From: Epiperipatus broadwayi
Lineage: Eukaryota > Onychophora > Udeonychophora > Euonychophora > Peripatidae
Direction of reading: 5' to 3'
Assembly: GCA_028023455.1 (NCBI GenBank)
Contig: JAQFVV010012530.1
Location: forward strand, 1,428,001 to 1,492,000
DNA: 64,000 bases
Under the pieces are notes generated by a model. That model searched no databases, was not told the DNA's origin, and saw only the letters and a program-made list of their open reading frames with translations. Numbering within the stretch: the stretch's first letter is position 1; each line of letters opens with the position of its first letter. Positions 27,401 through 42,400 of this stretch are shown one piece after another. The position numbers and the translations under genes are program-made.

Positions 27401-30400
27401 TATTTTGTAAAAGATATCCCAAAGAAGAACAGTGATGAGTGTTTTTATCAGAATATAGTAGAGAATAAAATACATAGGAAAGCTATGATGAGCCATGACA
27501 TTCAAATATTTAGAAAAAAAAAAGTTCGTTGCAGAAGTCAAAAGATTGCAGCACAAAATGTCAAATAACCCAGAATAATTAATCAATGTTTTATATATAC
27601 GCATTTGTAGTTCACAGATTAGTTTGTATAATCATCACAAAAGTCTTTTCTACTGTATTATTTTTATTTATTTATTTTTTTATTTCTCTTGAAGCTGGAA
27701 TGGCCATACTCATTTGTGAATGGCTTCTGCTTGAAAGATTAAAAATCTTCTATTTGTTGATAGAAGTTGTATTTGGTTAAAAATGTGGATTTATTAAGTT
27801 TAATAACGTATAAAATAGGAACTCATATTTAATGACTCCAGAAAAACAAAAGAGAAAAAAACACAAAGAAAGTTTAATTATAGAAATGTTATTTTAAGAA
27901 GAGAGCAATGAAAGTAGATTACTTAAAAATAAAGTAAATGTGCAATGATAATTAATTTAGCAAACGTGTTATATTAAAATATTTGTGAAAAATATAACAT
28001 TATGTATATAAAACAGAGAGCAAATGGGTAAAACTGATTAAATGAAATGATAAAGAAAAATTGCTTAATACAATGGGGATCGAAATAATTAATTATGATA
28101 AAAGGAAAAACAGCTGTGCAAACAGAAACAGAAATAGACTGATTTTTATCATAGGTAATTTATGGCAGAAACAAAAAATGATAAGATGAAAAGAATATTG
28201 CAATCACTAATAAAATCTGGATGACCAGATATAAAAAGATGTGTATGTATAAATAGCGAGTGCAGAAAGGAGTGGGAGCGTTTTTTATTCCCTGCGATGT
28301 TCCTGGTGCTATTGTGATATATTTGACTGGAGTGAAAAAGATTCAGGCAGAAAGTAGTCAAGAACCTTTTCCATATGAGGGAATTGATCACAGAGACCAA
28401 GCCTTTGTAGGTGCCAATAGCCAATTAGGGAAACAAACAGATCACCCAGATCTGATTTTATTTTCATATGCCTGATGGGCTCTATAGGATTGATCAGAAA
28501 GAGAACTGTGAGTAACAATCAACTTGTGAATATTGTAAAATACATTTTAAAATAATATTGAGTTAGATTATAGTTGATGATGAACATTAGTGAGAATTGA
28601 AAATACTGATCAGCTAAAGAGAATATTTTATTGATCTTGCTTGTAAATACTTAAAACGTTAACTGTCTTTTATATATATATATATATGTTATTTAAAGAT
28701 TAATAAATGTTTCCCTTAATTTTTTTTAGTTCATTTAACTTGTTGGTATTTATATAAATTCATTTTAGAATATAAAACAAAACATGGTGCAGTCACTTAT
28801 TCAAACCTGGCATAGTGAGTAAGCCAAGTTATAGCAAAAGTTCTCTAAGAACCAGTAGTAGTTAAAATGTCATTACGACAGTCAGTAATATCTGAATTTG
28901 ATGTAACGCTGAGGAATGGTCATTATACACTACATAGTTAGATAATTTTTTTTTGCTCAGTGTGATTGAGGACAATAAAAAAAAGTAGCAGTGGGAAGAA
29001 GAGTTATAAATATAGTAAGCAAGTATTATGAGATATCCATAGCTAAGACAGTATTATACAAAGAGATAATTAAAAAAACTAAATGACCATTTTACTCCTA
29101 GACTACCAAGATATATAGCCAGACTGTCTTTAAGAAGTAGAAGACAATGAAAGGCGAAATGGTGAAACAGTATGACATTACTTTAAAAGAATTAGTGAAA
29201 GATTGTGAATACAGAGAAGATATTATTAGGCCAGTTATTTTGAAGTCTGTTAAATGATAGACTCAGACAAAACTTACAGAAACGGATTTAAAATTTTGAG
29301 TCAGTTATAAAGAAGAGAGTGCCTCATGAACTAATGATAGAGCAGGCAGCACTTTTTAGAAATAGAAATGAAAATGAGAATAAAATGACAGTTTGCAAAA
29401 ACGATAGACAGTCATGAAGTAAAAACAATATTTCAAACAGAGTGCAAAACAAGAGAGTTGTTTTTGCTGTAGCAAAGCTGGGTACATGAGAAGAGATTGC
29501 AAATTTCAAAATGAAATGTGACATAATTGTAAACAGAGAGGGCATTTGGCAAGAATGTCTAGAGAACTGATAAAAAATCTTGTCAGGAGAGGCAGTTAAA
29601 GTTAAAAACTAAGGGAGTTAATAACAGATAAGATTTATAGTATCAATAACACAAAATCCAGTGGCCAAAGCAAGTTTATAATACAGCTAGAGATCTGTAA
29701 TAAAAAATTAGAAATGAAAATTGATAGTAGGTCTGGAATATCATTCATCTATGAGAAGCTATGGAAATAGCTTAAATGAGAAAGTGCAGTCATAGCAATT
29801 CAAAAGACAACTATCAAGGCTGTAGATGTAAGTGGCAATGAATTAGGAATAATAGGTTTCGTGATGGTGTCTATTAAATACATGAATACAAAAGTAAAAT
29901 TGCCAATATATATAGTAAATGAAAATATCAGTCCATTAATAGGGTGGAAGTGGTTTAAAGAAATAGGAATTAGTATTAATGTTAAGGTAGTGAACAATAT
30001 ATCAAAGGGATAATAGATAGGGCAAACTGAGGTGAATTATATAAATACTAAAAAATCCAATATTGTAAACAGTGAAATAGTTGAAAAGTGGACAAAGGGT
30101 AACCACAGATAACAAATATTAATGAAATGGACAAGAGAAGATTGGGCTAAATCAAAAAAAGAGTTATTTGGCTCAAGCGTTTTGGGTTAACAGAGATAAT
30201 TTATCGGTGTGTAAAGATTGTATAATGATTGGGGATAAAAGTTATATCATCTGCAGATGAAATGAAATTTTAGATTTGTTGCATAGAGGTCACCTAGGTG
30301 TGGTGAGAGCAAAAACTTTGGCATGCAGCTATGTCTGGTGGCCAAAAATAAATGCAGACATCTAAAAATACATAAAAATGTGCTGATTGTCAAGCAGAGA

Positions 30401-33400
30401 TGGTACTCCTGGCAAAGAATTATATAGTATGGCTGAAAGCAAACAAACTGTGGGAGAAACTTCATATTTATCACATGGGGCCAATTTCAGGAAAAGTAAA
30501 TTTTAATAACAGTAGATGCATATTCAAAGAGGACATAATGTCATGAAGTAAAAAATACCAGGGCAGAGGAAACAATGAAATATTTTAGTGATGAATAATG
30601 CGACAGCTTTCACTAGTCATATTCTGCATCAATATTTTACTGATAATGGACTTCAACATATTAATACCCCAACGTACTATCCCGAATCGAATGGCATGAC
30701 TGAGAAGGCAGTACAACAAATTAAAAAGGGATTGAAGAAAAGTAATTGTGCAAATTTACAAAATACTTTACAATAATGTTATGGCAACAGTCAATGCCTT
30801 GCACAGAAAGTGGAATTACATGTGCTGAACTGTTACTGGAAAGGAGATTAAGAATGAAAATTTTTTATTCCACCCAAAAGAAAATGGAGCTCATCAAAAT
30901 AATTATGATAAAACCAAATTGGGAGCAGCAGTGTGGATTCAATATGTTTTCTATAAAACATGGAATTAAAGAGACAATAGAAAAGTATTGTCTAATCATA
31001 TTGTAATATGATACTATTATAATATTTAAACACAAGTATATTGTATATACTTTTAAACTAGATGTAATTATAGAGAATTTGAAGCCAGACTTTCAAATTC
31101 CCTTTTGTCTATAATTGACTCCATCTTATACAACCAATATATATGACCACATACATGCAAGAAAGATAAGTGATCTTTAATATATGCATTTCAAGCAGAA
31201 CCAGCCCTCATCAGTTGGTCCAGATCATCATCTTCCACACATATATATAATCAGCGCTCGGTTTATATTAAGATAGAAAATCTTCATAATTTTGTGGACA
31301 GGCTTCAATCTTCCCACTCTCCAACCCTTCAGCCATCCATATCATTGAAAATATGATATTACATGTTCAAAGCCCTTGTTTTCCAATTCTGTTGCTTTAC
31401 CTATGTTGACCAAAAGTTAAACAAGAGCCTTGAATATGTCATCAGATTTTCAATAATATGGACAGCTGAAGAGCTGGAGAGTGGAGAAGAGTGAAGACTG
31501 ACGACTAAAGTTTGAATATTTGCTATCAATATAAACCAAGCACTGAATATATATAAATATGTCAGGGAGATGGTGATCTGAATCAGCTGATGAGTGCTGG
31601 TTCAGCATGAAATGACTATATTAGAGATCATTTATCTTTTTCACATGTATGTAGTCATGAGTATCAGTTGTATAAGATAGAGAAAATTAAGGGATGAGTA
31701 TGATTTTCAACATGGGTATGACAACAAAATTGGTAATAAAGACTTTGAACAATCCATCATCAGATTTTCAATGATATGGACAATTGAAGAGTGGAGAAGA
31801 AAGAAGCCTGTCCATTAAAGTTTAAAGATTTGCTATCTTAGTATAACCCAAGTACTGATTATATATATATGGGAGATGATGATCTGGACTAACTGAAGAG
31901 TGCTCATTCAGTACGAAATGCGTATATTGGAGATAGTAAAATATTTAATAGGTTTAGTTATAGCAACATGAAATAAAAACGGATAATGTGAACTAATTAA
32001 AAATAAAACTCTTGTATAGGGTAACAGGAACTGAGTTCAAATCCTGTTACAAAAGGAGAGAAAGGGTAGATTTTAGATAATTATTATTATTTATTTTATA
32101 ATTATTATTGGAAAAGTCGCACAGACAAGCACACGTATATTTGCTGGAATGATAAAGAATGATAGGTATGGGTTAATATTTTAACTGGCATACATGTATG
32201 TAAGTGAATGTTGTTGTTTTTTTTTTGGAAGAGAAAGAAAAAGAGGTAAAAATAAAAGACTTTAAAGTATGTAAAAGAAAAAATTTAGTTTACAGTTATT
32301 ATTTCCCGAATTAATTAGTAAAACATACTTCTTATTGTTCAAGAAACAGATCTAATCACTTGATGGCCATCTCATTTTTTTTAATTAAATGGATTGATGT
32401 ATTGTAAATATTCGGATTTTGTGGAAATAGTTTTAAAATTAATGAATGTGGAACATCCATTAAGGATTGAATTCTTTTCGACTTCTTTTATCTAGTTAAA
32501 GTAAACGAAAAGAGTGCAATTAAAAAAAAAGTTCCAAGAGTAAAAAAAGATAAGATAATTAAAATTCAAGGTTGCTAAGTGGTTTTTCTTTTGTTGGCAT
32601 TTTTGTAAAAATACATTTTTTGAAAAAAAAAAAAATACCAGAGATAAGGAGAAAGGAAACTTGGATAATTAATTATAGAAGGAAAAAATAGTGGAATCGT
32701 TGCTGACGGGGAAGAAGGCAATGCGTTATAGAATACATCGAAAAAGATATAAAGAGAAAATTTCAATAAATTGTCCACAAAGCAGAAAAGATCGGGAATA
32801 AACTGTGATTACTGCCTTCATTGCTGGACAGATTGTGTGCTAGCTGATAATAAAATATAAAGGAAACCTCATGGATCACATGGAGTAAAGTTGCCATCAT
32901 TCTGTTCGGACTCCAGCTCTCTATATTATCTATGCCACGTAAACCATTGGAATATATATATCACCTTCAACATCCTCATTTGCCCTTCAAAACAACGACT
33001 ATTTGGATCTACTGCAGATCGTCCGCCATTCCTGAATGTATTCAAACAAAAAAAATAAATACGCTACTTTCGGATGGACTAAATGGTTGAAACACAACAC
33101 AGAAGAGACGGACGCCATGCTTTGCTTGTGCTAATCCCGGGATTAATTTATGTGTGCACTCAGAAATATATATGCGAGTTCTACAGACTCTTTAATACCA
33201 GTAAATATACATGTCTTATATCCTTCTAAATTCTTAAATATAATCAAAATCAAACTGTGCAATAATCTAATGATATGCATGTATTATTTAGTTTGTTTTG
33301 TTGTTTTTTTTTCTCTTTTAATTGTAATTTATTAAAATATTTATCGTATACATGACTATGCCATTTCATTGTTATCTTAGAATAAAATATTAATGAATCT

Positions 33401-36400
33401 TATATTAAATTGTTAATTTGTCTCAATACACATTGTGTAATTTCTTACGTATTTTAAAATCAGATACATGTGCGTGCTGGTGTGCCTCCAATAATAGATT
33501 AAATCCAAATAGATTAGGGAGAAAAGTGCATGGGAGAATTTTAAAAGGTTTGTTTTAGATTTTAGTGGGAATTAAATAGGAATTTATAGAAAATATTCGG
33601 TTTAAAAGTGAGTTCACTCTTCGTTTCTTCTTCGGCGCAATGCGCTACCACACCCTGAGTATTAAGATGGGCATCGAATTGAATAACTGAATCAGACAAA
33701 TATCTAATAGATCCTATGATTCTTGTGAACTAGCAAGATTGGCACTTGGCAATGAACAAAAAAAAAAAGGAACGTTGTCCATAAACTTGGAGATCTACTT
33801 AGAAATAAAGTTAAAGCTGGGAGGGTTTTGAATTTTTGCAATCCCCTTATATGTGTGTGTTTTACGGTAAGCTCCTTCTCTAATCCCTTTTGAATGACCC
33901 AGAATTCAGGAAAACTTCATCAGAAAGGTGAATGACTCAAAATTATGGGAAAATTTCATATGGGAAGAGCTGTCAATTAGGTAGATACACATCACCATAT
34001 AAATTCACCCTTGGCAAGAGAATATAATCATAAATTTAGTTAGGATAAAGACAAGTGTTTGATGTCAGACAGGAATAAAAAAAATATTTAAAAACGAATA
34101 TCAAAGTGGGGAAACGTTACAATGGCACCCAACATGGGGCTTTTGAAGAACGGAGATCGATAGAGTGAATGCAGCTGAAGGATATAGAGAGCGCATTAGT
34201 CAAAAAGAGAAAAATTTTTTTTAAAAGAGGAAATATAGTGTATTTCTTTCTTTTTTTAGGCATAAAATTCGTTACTGTTCAGTTAACTAAGTTTTTTTTT
34301 CAGGACAGAAAAATAATAAGAAATAGAACTTGATGGTAGATAAGCATCACATCGTATATGAGTAAAGGACAGGCAACAAGATGAATGAGAAAGATAGTAT
34401 GGTATGCAGAAGATTTGGATAAAGAATTTATTTCAGTATACTTATACAAAAGGTGGGATGATTGTGTTAGGAGAATTGTTGAGTGTTATAGTGACAAGGA
34501 AAGAGATAGAAGAATAGATGCATTAATAAAAATTAGGGAGTTGGAGAACTAGTATGGAGAGTAAAAAGGGTTGAAAATATACATAGAAATAAACAGAATA
34601 TTGGGTGTAAGTTAATTTATAATAGCAAGGAGAGTAGCTTACTGTTTAAGGCTCAAACAAAATCCCTACAAGAAGAAAGGGTACATATGATGATAGTTGT
34701 GAGAGAATAAATATAAACAAAAAAATTGTACAGAAATTGGGTTCTAAGTTTTTATGCTGGGTTTGGAAAAAGATAAGGGAGATGTAGATATAAAGGCCAT
34801 GGAATGGACAAAGATGATGTAGTAGAAATGGGATGAAGCAGGATAAAAAAGAATATAGGAAAACCTTAGGGTGGGGAATGAAAAGGAAAGATAAGGTGGC
34901 TAACAAGTTTCTCTGTGCATAGTGGCTGAGTCATTCCAGACTCCAAAAAAGAAGCCACAGTGCATCACATCACATCAACATCCAGATCAATAGGCTTTTG
35001 GATTTTGCTTTCATCATTGAAAACTAAAATTCAAAGTTGAAAGTAATATACTTATGCATTTACAGGCATATTTTACTCCATTTTATTCAAACTAATAATC
35101 AGAAATCTAAAAATACCCAAGATCTCAAACCGAAACCAAATTATTTGCATAGCTATATAGATTTGACACTACGCAAGTCAGAGATGGGGATTTTATAAAA
35201 CTATACCATCTGGTGTTCACTGATTGCTCAAGCTTATAGTAAATGACTCTACAGTAGAGTGAAGATATGAGAGGTCACATGATGCTGCTGGTAATATAAT
35301 CATTATTTCTGTAATAAATGTTTTCTTTTCATATGTTAACTATCAAATTTGGGCAATTTTCAGACAAATTTTTTTAAAAACTTCCATTATGTCGATTTTA
35401 CAATAAATAAAAAACATGAAATTATTTATATAAATTCAGCTAATTAAATAGTTCTTATTAAATCATTTGTATTATAGTTTTCTTATCTAGCAAAATAAAC
35501 AGAAATCTATAGTAAACAATTACTTATATTTAAACAAACCCATCCATAGGCAAACAGAGGGTGTGTGGCGTATATCTATAATCCTGCCCGTAGCGGATCT
35601 CATATTACACCTACTAATTACATAAATATATCCAATCCATTGAACCAATTCAACTACGAAATGAACAACCCAAGATTACCCTCCCTTAATATATCTTTAC
35701 AAATCGATACAGCCATTCACGCCCGACTTAAGTTTAACATTTTTTTTATAATTTATTTAACGGAAAACAGAAATCATAATAAAACTTAAAGAACAAAATT
35801 AAATAAATAAATAAATAAATGGAAATGATTTTACAAATTAAATACATTAAATAAAATTATAACTAATTAATAAAATAATGTTGGTCAGATAGAATAATAT
35901 TGAAATCATTTAAATCTGGAAAGTTTTTAATTTACTGTTCATATAATCTATAGCAATCTGATAAAAAAAATTACAATAAAAAATGTCACCTGTAATCATG
36001 TGACTGCTTCTTACATATTGCTGTTATAGCAGCATTATTTCCTGCCATGCCACATGCTGTAAGTTTTAATAATAGACACAGGATTATAATACTTATAAAA
36101 TCTCTACCCTTTGCTAATCAATCTAATATCCCCAGACTAGTTTCAAGCTTATGATTTTCATCCAAGAGCTTTGTATCTTGGACCAGTGCATCTAGATCTT
36201 TAGGATATAATGCAGCCTCCTTCCAGCTCCTATCAATTACTTCTCTGTTATACTGTCATTATTATTTAATAAAGGTTATAGTAAGTGGCATAGAGATGGA
36301 AAATTATCCTGCTATAACACCAATATATAAGATAAAGTCATGTGATGGATCCAGATGACATTTTATTGATTTATATAAAATCCTGGTCCCAAGATAGAGT

Positions 36401-39400
36401 TGCCCATAGTTATTAAAAAATTGGAGTGCAGTAAAATATAAAACTTGGGATTGATTTCAGGTCTATATGATTACACAAGCAAGCTGGTTTAGATTAAAAA
36501 CATTTATGTTTTTATTTTGGGTTAATAGCCTTATAGTATAACAGAAATATAAATGATATGTGATAGAAGGGAAGTGCATTAGATATTAAAGATTCAGGTG
36601 CACTGGTACAAGAATCAAAGCTCCTCACTGATGAAAGCCTTAAGTTTGAAACTAGTCTGGAGTATTGAATAGGAGAGCATAGGAATTTCATTATTATCTT
36701 GCATTCATCAATACTTACCAAAGTATGCAGTAAGTGGCATAGAGATGGTGAAAAATTGTACTGCTATTTAATCTGTTGAATGAATAACAATAACATACCA
36801 GATAATGAACAACCATAGATGTATTTCTATATGAAAGTGAAATCTTCAAATAATTTAAATTTATTATCATTGTTTAAAGAATTTTAAACACAAATGCCAA
36901 ATACAATTAGTCACAATAATCACTATATTAAAGAATTAATATGTGTATGTTAAGGGAAAGAAAAAAAGCTTTCCTTAGATCAGGAACATCGACTACGGTT
37001 GAACACAAGGTTTCTGAAAGTCGGCCGTGAAGCTGACATGAACATTGACAAATTATAGTGATAAATGCAGAGCTGATTTGAATATGAAAATATAATGGTT
37101 ATTTTCCTGAGGAGAAATGAAAATAACTTGTCCTGGAAAAACAAGGATTTTAATGAACTGATTTTAAAACAAAGAAGTTATGAACTTTTTAAAACACTTT
37201 GTCTAGCTAGAAAATAATCCCCAAGAAGATTTAAAAAGAAAACAAGACTTTTTCCTATCTATGAAAAGAAATAGGTGTCAAAGCAAGAAACGAACTTTAT
37301 TTCTAATTATTGTAAAAACGTCACCAATATTTATGAGTACCTAAAAAGCCCTTATAAAAAAAAACCATCTTGAACCGTTATTTTTTTCCCATTCCGGCAA
37401 AAGTGTTTTTTTTTTCTGGTTTCCAGTTTGAAGTTCTGAAAAAAACACATAGTCACCCTCAGGTACACTTTCACCAAAAAAGTTACCCCCAATGTCTGGC
37501 TACCCTTGCCTTAGATGAAGCCAGAATGCAGGATATACATCCAAGAAACACTATTATCCAAGTTAAACATTCCTTCTCTCCAAAACTCTTCTATACTACA
37601 ATAAACTTATTTATTCATTATTTTTTATTATTCAATTATTTTTCAACCCCGATTCATTTGTTTTTTCTTTTTCCTCCTATCCAATTTTAATAAATACTAC
37701 TGTGCTATTTTGTCCTCTTATTTTCAATTTCATGATAAAGACCTAAAAAAAAAATAAATCGTAAATTTTTTATCTCATTCATGTCCTTTATATTTAATTC
37801 TTCCCATTCAACATAAAACTTATCCTGATCCTCTTTCAGCATCCTATAATCCAAAAATAAGTATATGATTTTCTATCTTCCATCTCCACATAAACTATAT
37901 CTACAGTTCAAAACTTGATTGCCTTTTTACCTTTCTTCTTTGGTATCTAAAGTTTCTATCTTTGTACTAAATATCATTAAGTTTTCTTTACTCATATTTT
38001 ATACTTTTTTATTCTTACATAATTTCAAACTATTTTCTATTCATATTCATTTACCGCAATTCTGTTTCTTATTCTCTAAACAACTTACTTATCCTCTTTT
38101 TCAATGTCTCTTAATTATGTAGCTGTAATACATTCTCTATACATTTATTTTATTCCTTGTATAAATACATAAAAAATAAATTGTCTATCTATTAACTTTA
38201 TTTATTGTAAAACCTTTTCTTGTTATGTTTTTGCTCTCCACATAATCCAAATAAACATTATTTTTTTTTATAATCTATTGCTATTGATGTATAATAATCT
38301 TCCAAACATTTTAAATTTACTCTATTCTCATTAAAAAAGAAGTCCACCCCATTTCACACTCTGAATAGCCTCGTTTGCTGCATCCAATTCCCACACAATA
38401 AAAATACCTATTTTTTTTATAATCTAAAAATTTATTCCCTGGCCAATACAAAGCACATCATTTCTAAATGCTAAGCAGACACCATAGCTCCTTTCCAGAT
38501 AGTTATTTATATCTTACATACATTCCCAATTATCTGTAAAGATTCTTTATTAAGCACTTCAACTCTTTTATTTCTTTAAGATAACTATTCGCTATTTTTG
38601 ATTTCTATTTTTATTCTTCTCAATTAATATCTTGTATTTTCCTTCACATATTGCTTTAATAATAACTCCCTACCTTCTATATTATTTTCAAAAATGCCAT
38701 TTCATTTGAGAAAAAAAAAAAAAACTACCATACTTTATCTTTTTCTGGTTTCAACTATAGTCATTCCCACCTTTATTGTTTTCATCTCAACTTCCAATTC
38801 TTTTAAAAATAAAATATTAGAAGGGATAATAGATATCTATTGATTCTATACCATTTAATGACTATTTATAAAATGTATCATTGTAAAGACTTTTAATTAT
38901 TCTTGAAATCCTAAGACTATTGCTATACTTTCAAGATTTCTTTACAACCTATTTCTATCTATCCCTATCATAAGCTATTTTTTACTTTGCAAGTAGTTTG
39001 AAGAAAATATATTTTTAATGAAATTTCTCATTAAATAATACATTTTTAAGAATAATTTAAAGTTGTAACTATAAATTTATTAAACACACATTGATTACGG
39101 AACTAATAATTATTGAGGCTATAACCTCGATAATATGCGTATAAAATGTGATAGTAGGGACCTCTAAAGGTGTTTTAACCACAAGCTTACGCTATGGAAG
39201 AAAAGAGGGGAACCCTAAAAAGAATAGTGAAAAAATTTGACAAAATTTTTTTTAATATATTCTAAAAACAAATATTTAGTTTTAGTTATGTCCCTTTTTT
39301 TTCTTTTCATTTTGCTGTGTTCTCTGCCATTGGACTTTTCTTTATTTTGTGTCATTTGATTATTAATATTTTCCATGTAGATGGCAATGAATACAAAATT

Positions 39401-42400
39401 ACATACCTGGAACATGATTGTAATTCAAAAACTTTAAAAAGGTATGCCAGTAATTCAGAAACTTTTCACTAATATGGCTATAGAATTTATAAAAATTATG
39501 GTGTTTCTATGCATAATATGGCTCTTTAAAGTAAAACCATTAACTTTTTATTCAACATTAATACATAAATATATTTTTTTAACTTTTCTCTTTACTATGA
39601 AGGATACTTTTTTGATGACTACTCATAACAAAACTATGATAACTTCATTATTGAAACATAATAAGTTAAAGATAGTAATAATACCATTCCATATGTGAAA
39701 AAAAATTGAAAATATTAAATGCAACTTTATTTCTCAGTGTCCTTGCCAATAGCATTCATTATATTCATACAAAAACAGAAATATAAAATTATACACTTAA
39801 ATTTGCATTTTTCAAATATATTCAAAATGAATATTATTAGAAATTCTGTTCATTAATGAGTCTGAATTATTAATGAACCATCTTTTTACTTTTACAATGC
39901 CTGTCATTATGTTCTGTGCAAATCATCTGAACTTCTTTAGGTTTAAAAAAAATACCAAAAATAACATTTTTTTTACATTTTGAATATAACTGTCACTTTT
40001 GATAAGAATGCTCAGAACTGAAAATGCAATGTTTTTGATATTTTCTCTATGTATGAAGTAGTAAATAGTATTGCCTTTAATTCAAAATATGAACAAATAT
40101 TTGTTTTTTAACATAGTTATTTGTAGTATAATTTATGTGTGATTCCAATATACATATCTACAGATAATGCATTTTAGTAAAACACTATTTTAATACGAAT
40201 ACATATACAGCTTATTGCACAGACCTGGCCAATTATCCCCTAACAGAGAATTTCTAATTTTACTTTTCAATACTTAAATAATATCCATTTACTAATCAAG
40301 TTCAAGTAGAACCTTTCAATTTTATCCAGTTAATATTTAAATTCAAGTTATAGGTTAGATGAGAAACTTTAGAGAAAGAAATTATCTATTATAGTACTCT
40401 CTCATAATTACTTTGTTTTTATTATTACATTTATTTACAGATATATATATAAATAAAAATAATAAATATAACGGTAATTAACTATTATATACAGTCTTTC
40501 AATTCGCAGAAGTACTTTCAAAAGTCCTTAACCTGCCTCAACTGCCATTAAATTTAATGGCATTTTGAGGCAAGGTAAAGAATTAACTGAAAGTACTTCT
40601 GTGGATTGAAAGACTGTATATAACAGTTAATTAGCGTTATATTTATTATTTTTATTATTATTACAATAGTTTTTTAACTAATGGACATTTTATTTGTATT
40701 ATATATAAATATATATCATTAAAAACCAATCAACACTTAGACAATCTCAATATCATTAATAGTCAATAATTTCAAACTGTTGTCAAGGCAACCTTGTGGA
40801 ATAAAGGTTAAAAGAAGATTGCCTTAACAACGGTTTGAAATTATTGATTGTTAATATGGGGATTGTCTAAGTGTTGACTGGCTTTTAATGATTACTTATA
40901 AACCTATTTAGCCTTGAGCATTATTACATTTATAAATATATATATCAAATAAACATATCTCCATTCTTACCATGTAAGCCTCTTTCAACGAAATAACCTT
41001 CTCTTCAAATTTTTCCTCTGACCAAAAGGTAATAATATTCAGCATTGTGTTGTGGACTCTAACCATCACATGAACTTCATCATCTTGAAGCAAAATATCT
41101 TCTCTGGTAAAAACCTAAAAGCATGAAAGAATTATCTGTCAACACTTTCCATGTGCAAATGAAAGATATATCTTAATATAATTCTTACCGTATGTTTATT
41201 GAAATGTTGACTGATTCTATTTGCTTCCATCAATAGCAAAGTTAGTTTATACAAATTTACTTTGGTGATGTGTGATCCTAAAAATATATATACATATAAT
41301 TTAAATAGAGAAGTAAAAAAGTTTAATCTGATGTTCGTCTATGACTAATATAAGTAATAAATGATAATACTTCTGCTGCATGATGAAAATACTTAAAAAC
41401 AAAAAAATTAAAGATATTCAACTATCTTGCTTGCAGTTTACAGGCAGTTCCTACTTATACAATTTCGGATTTACACAAACAATTCACAGCATATATAAAG
41501 AGAGAAAAAAGCCAACATATAAGACTATGTTGTCCTCAGATCTTGTTTGTCACAGGCTGGATAAACAATCTTGAAATACGTCATTTGTTAAAAACAAATA
41601 CATATTTCATACTCCACTCCCTTGATAATGGCAAACATGTACTCAATGTGAAAATTCATTGTATATATAATTCAGCTTAAGCAAAAAAGTAGTGGAATGG
41701 ATTGCTTGTGTAAATCAAGAGCTGCATATCTATGTTCAATTTGATTCACTTTGCATTCTGTAAATAATTTAAATACCTGTAGTCAGTATTCTTCCTGCTG
41801 CTTGTCTATTTTGTTTCTGCTTTTCTAAATATTTGATGTCTGAGTCTAGTTTATGAGATTCTTGTTCCAGCATAGCTAAAAATTTTCCATGGTAATGAAA
41901 AGATTCTTCCAAAGCCTAGAATATATATTACACAACATAAATACCAAGTTATTGGATACATGAATGGTAGATTTTGTTTTGTAACAATTTAATGTGTTAT
42001 GATCATGTACAAAGAATGGATGACAGTAAACTATGAAAACTGACAATGGACTTGATATCATAAGAGAAACAGAAGAACAAAAGCACAAGAACAAATGAAT
42101 GCAAAAATAAAAAAGATTCAAACCATTTATAGAAAAAACATGGAATCCCAACACAAAAAAAATTATGCATTTTGTCATTAAAAAATTATATTCTACATGA
42201 AACGATAATATAAGTGTGTGCATATAAAATCAATAAAAATCTTAAGTAATATTTTTATTACATAAAATATAAAAACATTTAAGTCTTAAACATTAACTAA
42301 GAAATAAATAGCAAAAGTGTTTTCAATTATTGCCATGCGATCATTATTAACTGATATGTTATGTGGATGCTTAAATGCACATACATATATAAGTATAAGT

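Larger units (their letters stand above)
27960..31010 (+). mobile_element. Ty3/gypsy-type element 2, decayed
   Basis: The layout is an LTR-like region (about 27960-28782), a PBS-like TGGTGCAGTC at 28785, gag, zinc knuckles, protease, then directly integrase. It is the same family as 57950-60910. Reverse transcriptase and RNase H are missing between about 30010 and 30240. Many stops are present and no 3' LTR is found. Confidence 0.78.
31127..31685. mobile_element. Hammerhead family 2 foldback element
   Basis: Arms of about 270 bp (31127-31400 and 31420-31685) are imperfect complements. They hold a minus-strand hammerhead near the left end (31226-31172) and a plus-strand one near the right end (31575-31629), both facing outward. 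Ends read CTTATACAACCAATA and its complement. No protein is encoded. Confidence 0.68.
36050..36740. mobile_element. Hammerhead family 1 element with outward-facing pair
   Basis: A minus-strand hammerhead-like motif (36180-36126) and a plus-strand one (36611-36668) bound an internal region. Its right half matches the shared leader (GTCTATATGATTACACAAGC, then a GTGCATTAGAT block). The outermost flanks are inverted relatives of each other. Confidence 0.65.

Noticed and set aside
41876-42223. 115-codon minus open frame
   Set aside because: It overlaps the edge of exon d and runs into intron in another frame with no motif.
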